64,000 nt of DNA from assembly GCF_029227915.1 (NCBI RefSeq), contig NC_079886.1:7192001-7256000 (forward strand), in the 5' to 3' direction. Positions 1 to 15,996 of the stretch are shown piece after piece. Both the position numbers and the translations under genes were made by a program. The stretch comes from Hydractinia symbiolongicarpus. Lineage: Eukaryota > Cnidaria > Hydrozoa > Anthoathecata > Hydractiniidae. The notes beneath the pieces are model-generated. The model was given only the letters and a program-made list of their open reading frames with translations. It had not been told where the DNA came from and searched no databases. Numbering within the stretch: position 1 is the first letter of the stretch; every line of letters starts with the position of its first letter.

Positions 1-3000
1 CTTTTCTCTTTATTAAGTTGGGTAATTCCTACGCCGAGTATTATAGATCCGACCACCATGCTTTGCGCGATGACTCGTAACCTCATTAAATAACGACTGG
101 TGGTCATAGCTGGACCTCTCGTTTTGTATGCATATACACCATATCCAAGTGCACCGAGCAAACCAACAAAACCTAAATTAAAGAAATTGAAAAATTAGAA
201 TTTTTAATAATAATACGTAAGTAAAAATTAAGGGACATTTTGCATTTTAAAAACATAAAATTCTTTAAAATATATAATTCTTATATATAATTTTTATGAT
301 ATCAGTCACACACAAAAGTTCTTATTGAGAGTAAAAATAGCGTATTCACGCAAAAGTTTATTGCGCGAAATTTAGTCCAGAAATTACTACGCGGGAAAAT
401 ATAAAAACACAGTGCATATAAAAGAAACGCATCTTTTTTTTGTGTAAAACCCAGCACTTGACAATTTTCTCCTTGCTATTTGCGGGGGAATTTTAAACTT
501 GCTCGAAAACTAATACGCGCGAAACACGCTCTTGTTACTATTGCGCGAAAAATACGCGCGAAATTGATTTTTATTATCTGTGAGAAAAACTAACACGCGT
601 AAAAGTAACAAATAAGGTGATATTTCACGATACGTTAGCTACAAAAAATTGAGAAAGTACAAAATCTTGAAATTCGTTCTTTATATAATTGCAATGTCCC
701 AAATAAACGCCCTAACTGTACAGCAGATTTAATAGAAAAAAGTTAATAGAAAATGTATATAGACATTTCCGATCAGTGATAATGTAACACTGTTACGAAA
801 AGCTTCGTGCATTTTTATTTTCAAATAAAGTGTTTTTTGAAAATACATATAGGTTGGCTGATTTTATAACAATGAAATCTTTAAGTTTTGAGGGTGGGTA
901 CGAGTAAATGTGGAGTTATTTTGAGTGACAAAAAGGATAGTAGATTTACATTCAGACTGTATGAAAGGTGCAGCCATTGGGGTCACGGGAGACCTTGGTA
1001 CAGTTAGGTTAACATCATTCCCAGGGACCTTTTGGATATTTTATGACAACTGTTGTAAAGAATGAGGTAAGGTTACAAGAATGTGAAAAAACATAGGTGA
1101 GCTTGTTTGAAGAGTTTGAAGAGGTATATGGACATATTCAAAAAACGAAAGTGATTTTTTTTGTTCGCAAAAAAACTTTACAATAAATATAGGTCAAGCG
1201 TAAAAGATTTGGCAGGAGGTAGTAAAGACAGACTTGATGCAGAAGAATTTGAGTTTAGAAATAACACAGTTTAGATTAGATTTGAAAGTCATTAACATAC
1301 CCTGTAAAACGCATGCTAGCATTACCCATAATACATGCATGCATGTCCAAAGTCTTGCAGCGCAAAATCACAACATATCACATGGAATATTTAGGACATT
1401 ACCTGGGTGTATTTCCAACATTAAGGCCTTGTCTAGACGGAATTCCAGAAGTCTTTGAAGCTCCAATAACTTTAAACAGTCTAAAACCACCTTTGCCCCC
1501 AGGGAAAACCTATATGCTTTAATTAGCAGGATATTAAAGTTTAATTTGGGTAATGAACGCATAATTAAGCTCTGAAAAAACATAATAAAATCCAGATAAA
1601 GTCTAAACTGCATGGTCTTTGACGATCATACACAAGGAGACATGGATCAGGAACTATTTGTTTTAAAAAGAAACACAAATATAACTCTAAGACGACATCA
1701 GTAAAGAACCAGTCACTATCTTTAAAGCTTTTAAGGCTTGCATAGCTTAGTTAGTTTAAAAAACGATAAATAGGCATTAAAGAAACTGATGGTGTCAAAC
1801 AACCCAGTGCTCCAGCTTTTTTTTAAGTTGAAAAGTTCCAAACTTTGTGAAATACATTTTGGATTGTCTATTTTTAGGAAAATATGAGATCATTGCATAC
1901 CTTAACTTATATGATATATGAAGTTAGATTCCTCCTTTCACATGTAATCACTAAATTCTATATAAATAGGTGAAGGATTATGGCTTACAAGTTCAAAACC
2001 ACAGTAGTGAATGTTGAATGTTATATATACTTCATGTTCCAGGTGTTGCCGCTTTTAGGATTTGGTCATGCTATGTACCTGGTAGTTTTGCATATTATTA
2101 CTCAAATTTAAGTAAAAGACAATGTGTATGTCCTGTACTTTTTTAAATAAGATTATGTTTTGGGTGAGAATATCGGGTTTACAGCATGAAACATACTGCC
2201 TCTGTCTATAAGTTTGAGCATCATACTCCACCTAGGTCGACAGATTATAGATCAGTAATTTTTACAACCTGTTTGTTGAAATAAATTCTTTTAAATTTGA
2301 AATAAAAGAAATCATGCACACACCTGCTGCTAATACATTATTTTGTTTTGTTGCTTAGACGGCTAGTATATCATGTTGAATTATTTTTTTAAAAAAAAAC
2401 AAATCGTTCGTACAGAGATTAATGTGGAAAGTACGTTGAATTTTTTTAACTTTGTTGCCACAGTATATTAATTGTTTTTGGCTATGAAAGTCAATTAGCG
2501 AGTGAAAGTCAATAAATTGTGAGCGCTACTGAAATAGTACGTAATAGGGTCACGTGTCACTTACGGAGAAATTTTTAAAGAACAAGAAGATGGAAGTAGT
2601 AGTAGTAGTATTTATTTCGTGTGAGATAACTGTATATTTTACATTAAATAAATACCTACGGGGAGACCATCAGATAGTATAAATACTAATGTAGGTGATG
2701 GCCACCTATATAAGATCAAACGATTGCAATAAGCAGTATGACACTACAAAAAAAAATTTTTTAGTAAAATCTTTTTTATGCAGTGGAGAGATTAGTGTTA
2801 TAGCAATCCAGAAGATAAGTTTTGCAGATTTTTTTTAGTTGTTTTAGAGTGAGAGAGGCTAGGTCGTATTGGTGAAAGTGTTGTTGGATATTGTTCCAAT
2901 TAATAATAGATTGGTAACGTATAGATTTGAGACCAAATGAGGTAGTCCTAACAGAAGGTCTAGCTAGAAGTTTAATGGATTTACTTCTTGTTGAATGATT

Positions 3001-6000
3001 AGATGAATGGCAGACCAATTTAAAAATATCACAAATATTACCTGGAGAATGCAGATTTATAATATAAAAGTTAAAATAATGTTGAGAAATTTTTTAAGAT
3101 CTGAAAGAGTAAGAATATTAAGATTAAGAAAAATAGGATTTGATGGTGAGTTAAATTTAGAAAAAGTAATGATTCGGAGAGCAGCTTTTTGTAAGCGAAA
3201 AATTCTACACGACTTTGAAGTGAGACCCCACACTTGCGGACTATAAGAAATATGAGAAGAAAATAATGCATGGTAAATTGAAAGTAGGATATCCTTAGGC
3301 ACATAATATCTTAGTTTGCAAAGAGCTCCATTTGTTTTTCTTAATTTATTGCCAATATAAGATATGTGGAAATCCCAATCTAGAAATTCATCTATTAATA
3401 TACCTAGATATCTTACATGAGATGAGAATTCAAGTTTTTTTCCATTTAATTTCAGCCTTATATCATAGTTGACTGCTTTATTTCTTTGCCTAAATAGGAT
3501 GACTTCAGTCTTTGCTACATTTAATGCTATTTTATTTGCAGTTAGCCATTTATATATACATTTTAAATCTATATTTAAATGCTTCTGCATTTTTTTCAGA
3601 TTATGGTTAGCATATAACATGCAAGTGTCATCTGCAAAATGAAAAATTTCTGAAAAAATTATTGAGTTAATTAAATCATTAATATAAAGTAAAAATAAAA
3701 TAGGACCAAGAACGGAACCTTGGGGAACTCCATGTTTAATAAAAAGTTTTTTAGATTTGGTGTTAGTTAGGGAGACATATTGTACCCTATCGCTGAGATA
3801 GGAGCGAAACCAGGAGTTTGTTACACCTCTAATTCCATAATGTTCAAGCTTTGAAAGGAGAATTTCGTGTGATACAGTATCAAAGGCCTTTTGAAGGTCT
3901 ATGAAGATTCCACATGCAAACTTACAATTATCTAAATTTTGTCGAATAGTTTCAGTGAGACTAATTAGTACATGGGTGGTTGAATGTTTGGTCCTAAATC
4001 CAAATTGTTTATTGGTTATAATTTTATTAGAATCTAGGAAAGAAATTAATCGGTTTTTAATTATTTTTTCAAAGATCTTATCCAAATTGCTTAATAATGA
4101 TATGGGTCTATAATTATTTGGATCAAGAGGAGACCCTTTATTCTTGTAGATTGGTATGACACTAACCATCTTTAATATGTTTGGGAATACACCTTGTTGT
4201 AGGGAAAGATTAAAAAGTTTGGTTAATATTGCAGAAATTGCTATGTTGGCTTGTTTTAAGATAAGATTAGGGACACTGTTTGGGCCCGATGCTTTGGTTA
4301 AATCAAGGTTATTTATGATCTTTAAAACTTCTTCTATTGTTACAGGGTTAAAGAATAATGAGTTACTATTATTATTTTTTAGGTAAGATGAAAAGTGTGT
4401 ATTGTTATGTGGAATTTGGTTTCTAATTTTATCTGCAACAGAAGTAAAATGTTCATTAAAAGCATTAGCTACAGTTAATTTTTCAGAGATTATTTTATCA
4501 TTTATTTTTAAGGAAGAAGTGCTAGATCTACTGTTGTTATCTTTATTATTTAAAATATCCTTTATACCTTTCCAAATTTTTCTACTGTTATTTTTGTTGA
4601 TTAAGAAAAATTCTTTATAATAGTTTGATTTTGAGTTCCTGATAAGATTAACTATACGATTTCTATAAAATTTATATTGGTTTTGATAATATAATTTTTT
4701 TTCTTGGTTTTTAGCTTTGATTAACTTTTTATAGTAATTATTGCGGATGTTAATGGATTTTAGAATAGCTCTAGTGACCCAAGGTTTATTTCTATTACTT
4801 AATTGTTTTTTTGATAGTTTTTTATTAGGGGTATGTCTACTTACAATTTGGTCTAATTGATTAAAAAAAAGGTTAAAAGAGTTATTTACATTATTTTCAT
4901 TTAAAAGCAAAGTAGAATCCCAATCTATAGATTCTATGTCATTTATTACGGCATTAATGTTTAAATTTTTCCAATCCTTGTAATAGGTGTCTAAATTATC
5001 CTTGACTTTAACTCGATTGTCAAAATAAATTAAAAATTGAGGAAGGTGGTCTGAAATTGAGGTGATGATGTTACCTGAGAAATATTTTGTAAATGGATTA
5101 GATGTAAATATATTATCAATTAAAGTTTTAGATGTATTAGATATTCTGGTTGGAATTGTTATAGATGGTTGTAAAAAATTAGAATAAAGTTCATCCAGGA
5201 AATCATCAACTAGATGGTTACTTTCACATTTTAGAAGATCAATATTAAAATCTCCCATTAAAATAAGTTTTTGTTTTTGCTTAATAGCTACTTCAAAGAA
5301 GGGTTTAAGATACAAATTAATAAATTCAGGAATTGGCATATTAGGGTGTTTATAAATGCACCCAACAATGGTATTTTTACGATTGTTATCTAAGATTTCT
5401 ACAAAAGTTGATTCTAATTTACTTTCAAGAAAGAGCAAATTTGAAAGGTCTGAGCGTACCACTACTGTTAGCGAATTAGAAATATACAAGGAAGTACCTC
5501 CTGCATTGCTGCTTGAAAGGTTATGAAATCCTCTATAACCTTTTAAAATTGGTGTTATTGAGTACTTACTAAGTCTAGTTTCACTGAAGCCTAACACATC
5601 AAAGTCAATATTGAGAGAGTTCAGAAGAATGTTGATATTATCAATATTCTTGGGAAGAGAACAAGTATTAAGATGAAAATAAGAAAAATTAGGTGTAAGG
5701 TCCGAAGAAGAAAGTTGTTCAAGAGTAGAGTTAAAGCTGTTATATTCATAATATTTACAATTAGTAAACCGTTCATCTTCATCATCAACATTATTTGAAA
5801 AAGAGGTTTCAATATGAGAGTTAACGTCAGAAAAAATCTGACTTTTTTGTGCCTCAAACAGAGGTGTATTGTCACTCTGGAATGGAAAAATTTCAGAATT
5901 ACACTTTAAACACGACCATGCCTCATCTGAGTTATCCTTGGTGAGTTTTTTGAAGTCATTAGAATTAAGCAAGTTACAACTTGGGTGAACCCAAAGTTTA

Positions 6001-7158
6001 CAAAAATCACAAAAAATACAGTTAGAATTTGCCCTAATCAATTCACTGCATATACCACAAAAAAACTTACTAATTCTTAGTTTGCGCGTTTGAGAGGGAA
6101 GCCAAAGAACTCACATAAATTACTGCATGAGCATCAGACTAATTTTAGCACATCTTCGCCGCCATATTAGAAATCAATTATAGATCGGTTAGAGATCTGC
6201 TCAATAAGGAAGTCTTGTGTGATTGCCAAGTTGGATGAGGATTCTTCCGGGAGCATTTCACTTTTCGTGTTGTTGTTGGTTGTGTTGGTGGTCTTGGCTC
6301 TTACATTACTCCTTAGGTTGATACTGATGGGGCTTGTGTTGGTGGACATATTCAAGTCTTTAGTTCTTTAAAGTTAAAATGAGTTTTTTGACACAGGCGA
6401 CGCCCTTTTTTTGCGCGGCAAAAAGACGTCTGAACAGTATGAAGGTCAGATCGGAATGACAAGGTGACAAGAAAAACAAATATTCAAAAAAACGATATCT
6501 GGGGCTACATGAACTTTTAACAAAAAATGAATATGTCATTGGGAATTTCTTATGAAAACCTTTCAGGTAAGTCCAACTTGTAAAAGTACCTCGGGATCCC
6601 TTTAGTTACTTCAAAGTATATTATGTTGAAATATACTCACAATGATGTTTAATCTTGCAGGGAAAAATTAGGTCAAGACATTTTTTTTTGGCCATTCCAA
6701 AAGGTTAAAGAAAATGCTAATTACAGCCTGCCTGGCCAACCACTATATCAGCGTTTATAATCCAGTCAGCACAACATAAAACATAATCAGGGTATGCGTA
6801 CATAATCCTGGCGTCCTGTTTATAAACAGGCCGTTTTCGCAATCTGGGCAAAACAGGTTCAAGTCCAAACTTTGCACCAATTAATCAAATATGGTTGCAC
6901 TAATTTTGAAAAGGTGTATTAAGAGGGTGTATATATAGCTAGCTAGATAAAAAGCCCCCCTTGAAATTAGTGAGTCTTACTTTATTTCCAAACATTTCCA
7001 CATTTCCCAAGAACGAAACAAATAAAATTCTTACCAATAGGAACAAATGGGTCCTTTTTAGCCTTACTGATAAACTTTTCACGGTCAGTGACTTCGTCGT
7101 GTTCAGGAACCCAATAATTTGGGTTTTTAGCTGCTGTATTAGTTTTAACTGAAGACAT
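1..7158 (-). CDS. HIGD1: HIG1 domain family member 1-like protein (partial)
   Basis: Small inner-mitochondrial-membrane protein of the HIG1 family, which associates with respiratory chain complexes; the role is known for the family. Exon 1 (7158-7035) starts MSSVKTN and ends in DPFVPIG at a GTAAG donor in phase 1. Exon 2 begins at 172 after a TTTAG acceptor and is cut by the window edge, so the stop codon is missing. The protein shows the family signature: an N-terminal DPFVPIG, a first membrane segment (GFVGLLGALGYGVYAY), the conserved SRYLMRLRVIAQ motif and a second membrane segment (VVGSIILGVGI). The exons join in frame across a 6.9 kb intron that carries a LINE copy in the same orientation. 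The family assignment is firm; the choice among HIGD1 paralogues is not. Confidence 0.88.
320..610. repeat. GCGCGAAA-rich intronic stretch
   Basis: Inside the HIGD1 intron the motif GCGCGAAA or GCGGGAAA recurs about six times (for example near 362, 391, 517, 544 and 556) in an AT-rich background. Similar clusters sit at 43795-43985 and at the right edge of the window. It looks like part of a dispersed repeat. I see no coding potential. The rest of the intron from 610 to 2594 holds nothing I can identify. Confidence 0.35.
2595..2610. repeat. trinucleotide tail of the LINE
   Basis: About five AGT units (ACT on the sense strand of the element) mark the 3' terminus of the LINE. Confidence 0.7.
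2776..6113 (-). pseudogene. LINE ORF2: PHD finger, endonuclease, reverse transcriptase; one frameshift
   Basis: The frame is open from 6113 to 3057, about 1,018 codons. At the N-terminus is a Cys4-His-Cys3 PHD-like finger (CGIC, CIFC, HPSC, CLKC). Next comes an apurinic-type endonuclease with FSETRLSK, LMGDFNIDLL and SDHLPQFLIY. Then the reverse transcriptase has NYRPISLLS, DLQKAFDTVSHEILL, GVPQGSVLGPILFLLYINDL and the catalytic FADD. The frame stops at 3057, but the usual C-terminal domain (PSVRTTSFGLKSIRYQSIINW) continues in another frame to 2776. A single indel near 3070 therefore broke the end. No in-frame ATG lies between the upstream stop near 6113 and the PHD finger, so the start is also unclear. 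The copy looks young but damaged. Confidence 0.85.
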
Positions 7159-7681
7159 TGTTCAGGATTGAGAATATTATGTTTTAAAGTAGGAAAAATT
7201 CAAGTTGTATATTTTCGACATGTTCGTTTAAAGAATGACCAATAAGGTTGTTTACAAATGTGCAAGATCGGCAAAACATTTCGGACTTACCTGGTTCTTA
7301 CCAGGTTGTCGGATACAGATAAGTTGTTGCGTGTATTCTTAACTCTTGTTTATATTTTGTATTTACCACAAGCAAGCGATGAAATGAAATCTTGTGTACA
7401 GGAAATAAAACTAACAGATGGTAAAATTTTCCTGATTATTAACTTAACTTCTCCTATTATATTTTTGACGATAAAAACCAGGTAGCCCATGCGTACGTGA
7501 GATTCTGCTTGCAAGGGTAACATAAATTGCATCTTTGACGTAAGGAAACACAATGATAATGCATTTTTTGATTACAGTTTCTTAAATATTAACGACCTTT
7601 TACATAAATAATCAAATACATTTGTTGTTTTTTTTTTACGAAAAGCTAACCGCGCGAGGGTTTTTTGCTGACAATACGATG
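7159..7681. other. intergenic space between HIGD1 and YDJC
   Basis: Both neighbours are on the minus strand, so this holds the HIGD1 promoter and the 3' flank of YDJC. I see no convincing TATA box, no clear polyadenylation signal for YDJC and no coding exon; the short ORFs here have no recognisable content. Confidence 0.4.
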
Positions 7682-9986
7682 TCATCGTTTCTCCTTAAAC
7701 GTTTGCATGATAAAGTCGTTCAAAATATCTTTTATGATGTGCGATTTTAAAAAATTCAGCTCACATTTTCTATCAGGCGAACAAGAGAAACTATCAGGTC
7801 CCTTCTCGCTACACCCTCCTTTGCCATTTTGGTTAGGATACCCTGGGTGGGTCATAATTTCAACCAGTCTACATTTTTGTTCTGCACGATTTCTGCTAAT
7901 ATCTTCTGATATAATGTTCAGAGCTTTAGACAGATATTTTTCGTTCATATCTTGAGACATTGTTGATAGACCAATAAAGTAGTTCGGAAAACTATAAAAA
8001 AGGGAAAAAAATCTTGTGTAAAATTAACCGTCTCTTCCTAAATTGGATCGACACAGCCTCGTCCACAGGGCTTTTTTTACGCTTGTGATATTCTGGCGGA
8101 ACGGCTCTAATACAGAGCCGTGTCGCAGATATATTTCAGGCCCTGTGACGCCAAGAGAGAGGGGGCTATAGCCCACTCAATATTTTGATACATAAAAGTT
8201 ATAGTTGGGAAATGAATGACCAAAACGTCCACATAGAATTTAGGGAAATCTTCTTCATACAAATAAACACAACTGCATTTCACTCACACTATGTGCGCTG
8301 TTTACACCAATTTTTATATACATTTTTTAGGCAACAACTAAGTCACAAATCGTTTCTTTTTCGATAAGGGATAACATTTAACTGAACCTTACTCCAGTAG
8401 GGTATGCGTACAATATGTTCGTTACACCGTCCCGATGTCATAAGATGCATAGGATTGCAATTAACCAAGAAATTAAAAATAAAACAATATTAGTACCTTA
8501 TCGACTCAAACATTGTTGGCGAAAATCTGTCCGCCCTAATTTTCAACACTCATTCAAGTATTTTGTCACTCTTGGCCAGGTTATTCTTAAGTTTATTGAT
8601 TTAGAAAAAGGCCAAAAAACTCAGCTGGTGCCACTGAGAAGTACGTGATAAATTTGTAAGTCAATATGTTGGTCAGCCTTAACTTTTTGTTGGCCTTTAT
8701 TTTTATTATCTTCCTGTCAGTCACTCATATCATAACTAACACCATAATTTACAGATTTACCTAGCAGGATGACCTCTTCGGTTCCTGCAAAAGTGTTCCT
8801 AGTGGATTTTAGCCTCTCATTTGAGCAACAACCGCTTCACTAGACAACCACCCAAGATATCAATCCTATTCTCATGGTTATCACTATGCAAAAAGGATTG
8901 GTTCAAAATTTTATAGTCCCTGGCATGACTCGGCTGGGGTTTAAATCCAAGACCGTTCACAATGGAGGCAAACACTGTACCGCAAAGCCACCAGTCAGGG
9001 CCGGCAAAGTTTAGGTCGATAAGACAGCGCATTACCTAATACTATGACGATTGAAACATTTTCTCGCTTCCCTTGCGTTACAGCAAACATCGAGATAGAA
9101 ACCAAGTCTCGGTTGTGCAATCCAATAACAGTCAGCTATCTTCAATTCTTCTGGTACCCTGGTTTCTTTTATTTCATACTTCTTCATTAGTTTGATTAGG
9201 CCGTCAATTATAACAGGTAGTATATGAACATGTTGGTGTCCATCGATATAAAATGGAGTATGTCCAAACACGGTCATAAACTTTTTGATTTGACTTTCAA
9301 TTTCGATGTCTACCTGAAACAAAATAGTGTCAAAAGTTGTAATGGAAAAACAAATCATTTTATTCTTGATTATTCTATTAAACTAAAACCTTCATTTGAC
9401 CTATTCGAAATTTTTGTAGAGACCTGAGAGGGGGGGGGGGGGGGTTAACAAATGGAATCATAAAACAAGAGAGAGGGACACTTCCAATTCTTGATAAAAA
9501 GGTGTACTTTTAGTGAATTTTGAACTTTATTCGTATGTTCGTGAAACCAACAAACTACAAAGTTCTGGCCTAACTCTAAATACAATTGTGCCAGGGACAA
9601 CAATTGTACACACTTTAAAAGCCCACGATTTAAAAAAAAGTTTTACTATAAAATCAAACTGTTCTTACATGCACACGAAGAATCCGACCTCCTTTGATAT
9701 GACCAGCAATGGACAATTTATCAAAGAAATGTCCTTCTTTGTCTAAAAGTGACGCGACATCACAAGGTTGTGCAACAGGCCTTCCTTCAGTGAGGTTCAA
9801 ATGTAACCCAACTGCGATGTTTTTGTTGTTTATTGACTCGACTGCAGAAGCGTTCATCAGCACAGATACGCTATTGACTACCCCTTCCTTGACTGCGTCT
9901 AATATACCTCTATTTCTTTCGTCACAGTACCCAAAATCGTCAGCAGTTATCTTGAAGCAACCCAAATAACTATTTATCGTACTCAT
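7682..9986 (-). CDS. YDJC: YdjC-type carbohydrate deacetylase
   Basis: Metal-dependent deacetylase of the ChbG/YdjC family; the bacterial members remove acetyl groups from chitooligosaccharides, and the animal substrate is not settled. Three exons join in frame: 9986-9669 (donor GTAAGA), 9313-9036 (acceptor TTTCAG, donor GTAATG) and 7991-7682 (acceptor TATAG), giving 301 residues, close to vertebrate YDJC. The metal and catalytic motifs are present: TADDFGYC (Asp16, Asp17), GLHLNLTEGRP (His62), IDGHQHVHILP (His132, His136), ETRVPEE, and near the end EIMTHPGYP and GPDSFSCS. The start ATG directly follows a TTTAG, so the first coding exon may be preceded by a 5' UTR intron or a trans-splice site. 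Intron 1 holds a poly-G run and intron 2 a SINE. Confidence 0.93.
8817..9012 (-). mobile_element. tRNA-derived SINE, family 2 (copy A)
   Basis: On the minus strand the head resembles a tRNA. A box A-like TGGCTTTGCGGTACAG is followed about 45 bases later by a box B-like GGATTTAAACCCC, and then an unrelated body with the landmark AGAATAGGATTGATATCTTG. A second copy with the same head and body is at 19808-19976. It sits in YDJC intron 2. Confidence 0.6.
9430..9444 (+). repeat. poly-G run
   Basis: Fifteen consecutive G in YDJC intron 1, capable of G-quadruplex formation on the plus strand. Confidence 0.9.
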
Positions 9987-10149
9987 CTAAACATATTTGC
10001 CAAAATAAAATTACCATTTCAGATAAAATATAAAAACAAACCAACCTTGTTCCCTGCGACTCGCTGTCTGGACAAAAGAGGCAACAGTTAACGTGAACGA
10101 GAAAGGCAGTCAAATTTAAGTCTTCAAACCAGCGCCTTTTGTCAATTGC

Positions 10150-10224
10150 CAACCTCGATCCTAGGGCTTTCTTTCCTCTTTTTGATATAAGTGGCAAAAA
10201 GAAAAAAACCTGGAATAGAGGTTG
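10150..10224. mobile_element. CAACCTCG palindromic mini-element, copy 1
   Basis: A 75-bp element begins CAACCTCGATCCTAGGGC and ends CCTGGAATAGAGGTTG, with a CTTTTTGATA core. It is flanked on both sides by the identical nine bases GTCAATTGC (10141-10149 and 10225-10233), a target-site duplication. It lies about 160 bp upstream of the YDJC start codon. A separate left arm of the same family is at 10041-10060. Confidence 0.75.
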
Positions 10225-10960
10225 GTCAATTGCTTTAAAAAAGTAAAATTGATTTCAACTGCTCTGTCGTTCGACGTCTCTTCTACGAAAGGCGTGAACG
10301 AGAAGGAATATATTTAGGAACAGAGAACTTAGTCGGTTTATTTCACCCAGCCCACGAATATTTCAAAATTTCAAATTTTCAAAATCTAGACCGCGAATTT
10401 TTGCCTTTAGGACCGGTAACAAGGTTGAGTATACATCGCTTTCCGAACACACCAAGCTTTTTATTGGGACGTAGAAAGGTTATATGGACCTGGGAATGAA
10501 GTTGTACTTTAAACATTAATGTGCAGCGTCAGTTCAGGAAAAATCTCACGTAAAACAAGCAGAATAAAAAGTTAATTAAAAAAAGACATTATGTTTTCGA
10601 ATTGAAACTAGAAAATTCAAAACTATATATTCTCATGAAGAACACTCTACTGTCATGTTTACAGCGAAACAAATTTTGCACAACCATCAGATTTTCCAAA
10701 ACAGGTATATATAAACATCCATCGGAGATTGGTTTCCGACTAGTCCCAAATAACCCCTCTAGGACATTCACCTGAAGTGTTAAATCAGTATTTAATTGCG
10801 CTTCGTTTAATATGTACGCACCAAAATCTAACGACATTAATATCATTCATATATTTTATTGCCATTAAAATATCTTTTTTTTAATTTGAGGACATCCGAA
10901 ACGCGCACAGAGTTTTTCCTTAAGAAATCTGAAAAAAAATCCAAAAAATCAACATACATA

Positions 10961-11362
10961 ATTTTCGGCGGAAAAACTTTCGGACACAATTTTTTATTTC
11001 AGCGGAAAATTTTTCGGACAAGATTTATGAAGTCAAAAAATGTATGGATAAGTCTTTTGAACGAATTTTAACCAAATTTCAAAAGTAATGATTACGGGAA
11101 ATGACATAAAAAGAAGGCTAGAAGCATTTATATTGTCATACAATCAATCAAGGTTTAAAAAAGGCTCTTCAGGATCCAACTTTATAGAGCCTCAGCCAAA
11201 TGTGAAAACTGCAGTTTTTATTGATTTTCTGATTACCCTATAATCTCTATGCATTTATCCTCTTTTAAAAAAAATAGAAAAAACGAAATTTTAGATCAAA
11301 AAACTTTCGGCAGACACAAATTTTGGACGAAAAAAAATCCGAAAGTTTTTCCGTCCGAAAAT
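10961..11362. mobile_element. inverted-repeat element with CGGAAAAACTTTCGG termini
   Basis: The left end ATTTTCGGCGGAAAAACTT and the right end (11338-11362, ending CCGTCCGAAAAT) are inverted copies of about 25 bp, and further GGAAAAA/TTTTTCC blocks lie inside. No ORF of note. It is a non-autonomous TIR element between YDJC and RPL23. I saw no clear target duplication. Confidence 0.5.
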
Positions 11363-11890
11363 TTTCGTTTTTAGTGTAGGATTAGAGATGGTGGATATGA
11401 GTAGCCAGAAAGAAAATTAGTACAGCTATCACTACTTTTACATTTAGTTTGGAAAAATGGAGGTAGTTTTCGTGGAAAAGAATTCTCCCGTTTTACAATT
11501 TTCCGCACCGTTGTTTCCTTTGTTACCCTTGTTGTTTAAAGTTCCCTATGAACGACAGTTTTAAAAGTTTTCCCCGGGCCGCTAAGCAGGAAAAGCCCTG
11601 TGGAACACTAAAACGTTATTCGCGGATCTTTGAAATAAAAACGCAATGTTCTAACATCAGGCATGCAAAAATTGGAGCCTGCTAAGGGTGTTTGATTTTA
11701 ATCAATTTAATCCTTTTACACACGCGAAAAGGGGTACAACTTTTCGCGATTTCTGGCCCGGTTGGCCATCAGAGACCGTAGCAAAACATAATTTCTGAAC
11801 TCCTCGTCTCGTTAATATTACGAACTCAGAAAAACAGAAAAAAAAAACAGAAATCGAAATCAAGAGAAAACAATGTATTCAATGTGTGGA

Positions 11891-11896
11891 TTTATT
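11891..11896 (-). terminator. RPL23 polyadenylation signal
   Basis: AATAAA on the minus strand, seven bases after the RPL23 stop codon, implying a very short 3' UTR. Confidence 0.7.
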
Positions 11897-11902
11897 TCAG
11901 TA

Positions 11903-15392
<3,490 letters not shown>

Positions 15393-15405
15393 CTTGGCTG
15401 TTTTC

Positions 15406-15411
15406 GAAAGG
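15406..15411 (-). promoter_or_regulatory. candidate 5' TOP tract of RPL23
   Basis: CCTTTC on the minus strand, 14 bases before the ATG. Ribosomal protein mRNAs typically start with C followed by pyrimidines, so transcription probably begins here. Inferred from position only. Confidence 0.4.
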
Positions 15412-15860
15412 AATGAAGACAAAACAAAGTGGATATTATGACGCCATATCATTAAATTTACTTATTGAATAAAAAATTAGGCTTGGTGCATTTCTCTGTA
15501 GTTGAGTATTCTAATATTTTAGAGACCCATTTGTGCGCGACCCTCTTTTAGAAGGAAGGTATTTTTAAAAAATTCAAGTTAATTTTATATTCCCTTCTTC
15601 TGAAAAAGTTTATGTGAGGAGAATATAGAAGAATTCTATCAAACAATTTGCTTTACACAGATGCAATCTCGTCCCCCGATATTGCACCTGTAAACCAAAT
15701 TTTCACTTTTTGATTTTCTTTTTTGCGCTAGCGTTCATAAAGCCAAAAAGAACTCTTGAAGGGCTAGATTCTTCTACACTCCCTCTGTGCTTTTGATTCA
15801 TCAACATAATACAAGGTTAAGTAAGGCTTTTAACATTTTCCTTAAGAATGATCATAAAAC

Positions 15861-15996
15861 AGCGCTCAAGAAAGAAGCCCTGGCGGCAGCTGGTGAAAAA
15901 AACCATTTCTCGTGGTTATTTTTGAAGAAGGCCGTTTGCCTTTCTTGAGCGCCGTCAGCCATAAAAAAGTGAAAGAGAGACCTGGGAACGAGGTTG
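15861..15996. repeat. hairpin plus CAACCTCG-family right arm
   Basis: GCGCTCAAGAAAG near 15862 is inverted at CTTTCTTGAGCGC near 15940, forming a hairpin of about 95 bp. The palindromic mini-element right arm CCTGGGAACGAGGTTG follows at 15981-15996. The left arm of that family is not evident, so this is a decayed or composite copy. Confidence 0.45.

Larger units (their letters stand above)
2595..6360 (-). mobile_element. non-LTR retrotransposon (CR1/L2/Jockey-group LINE)
   Basis: The element lies in the HIGD1 intron, transcribed on the same strand. Its 3' end is a short trinucleotide tail (AGT on the plus strand, 2595-2610), as is usual for CR1- and L2-like elements. One long frame encodes PHD finger, endonuclease and reverse transcriptase (described separately). 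A short serine/asparagine-rich frame at 6355-6167, starting MNMSTNTSPISINLR, may be a remnant of an upstream ORF1 or 5' leader. The 5' boundary is uncertain; I place it near 6360 because nothing element-like is visible beyond. The clade is inferred from domain order and the FADD motif; I did not build a tree. Confidence 0.85.

Noticed and set aside
6760-6880. tRNA gene suggested by GGTTCAAGTCC at 6848
   Set aside because: No matching box A or acceptor stem at the right distance.
8415-8648. 77-codon plus-strand frame in YDJC intron 2
   Set aside because: Lies antisense in an intron with no splice signals or recognisable content.
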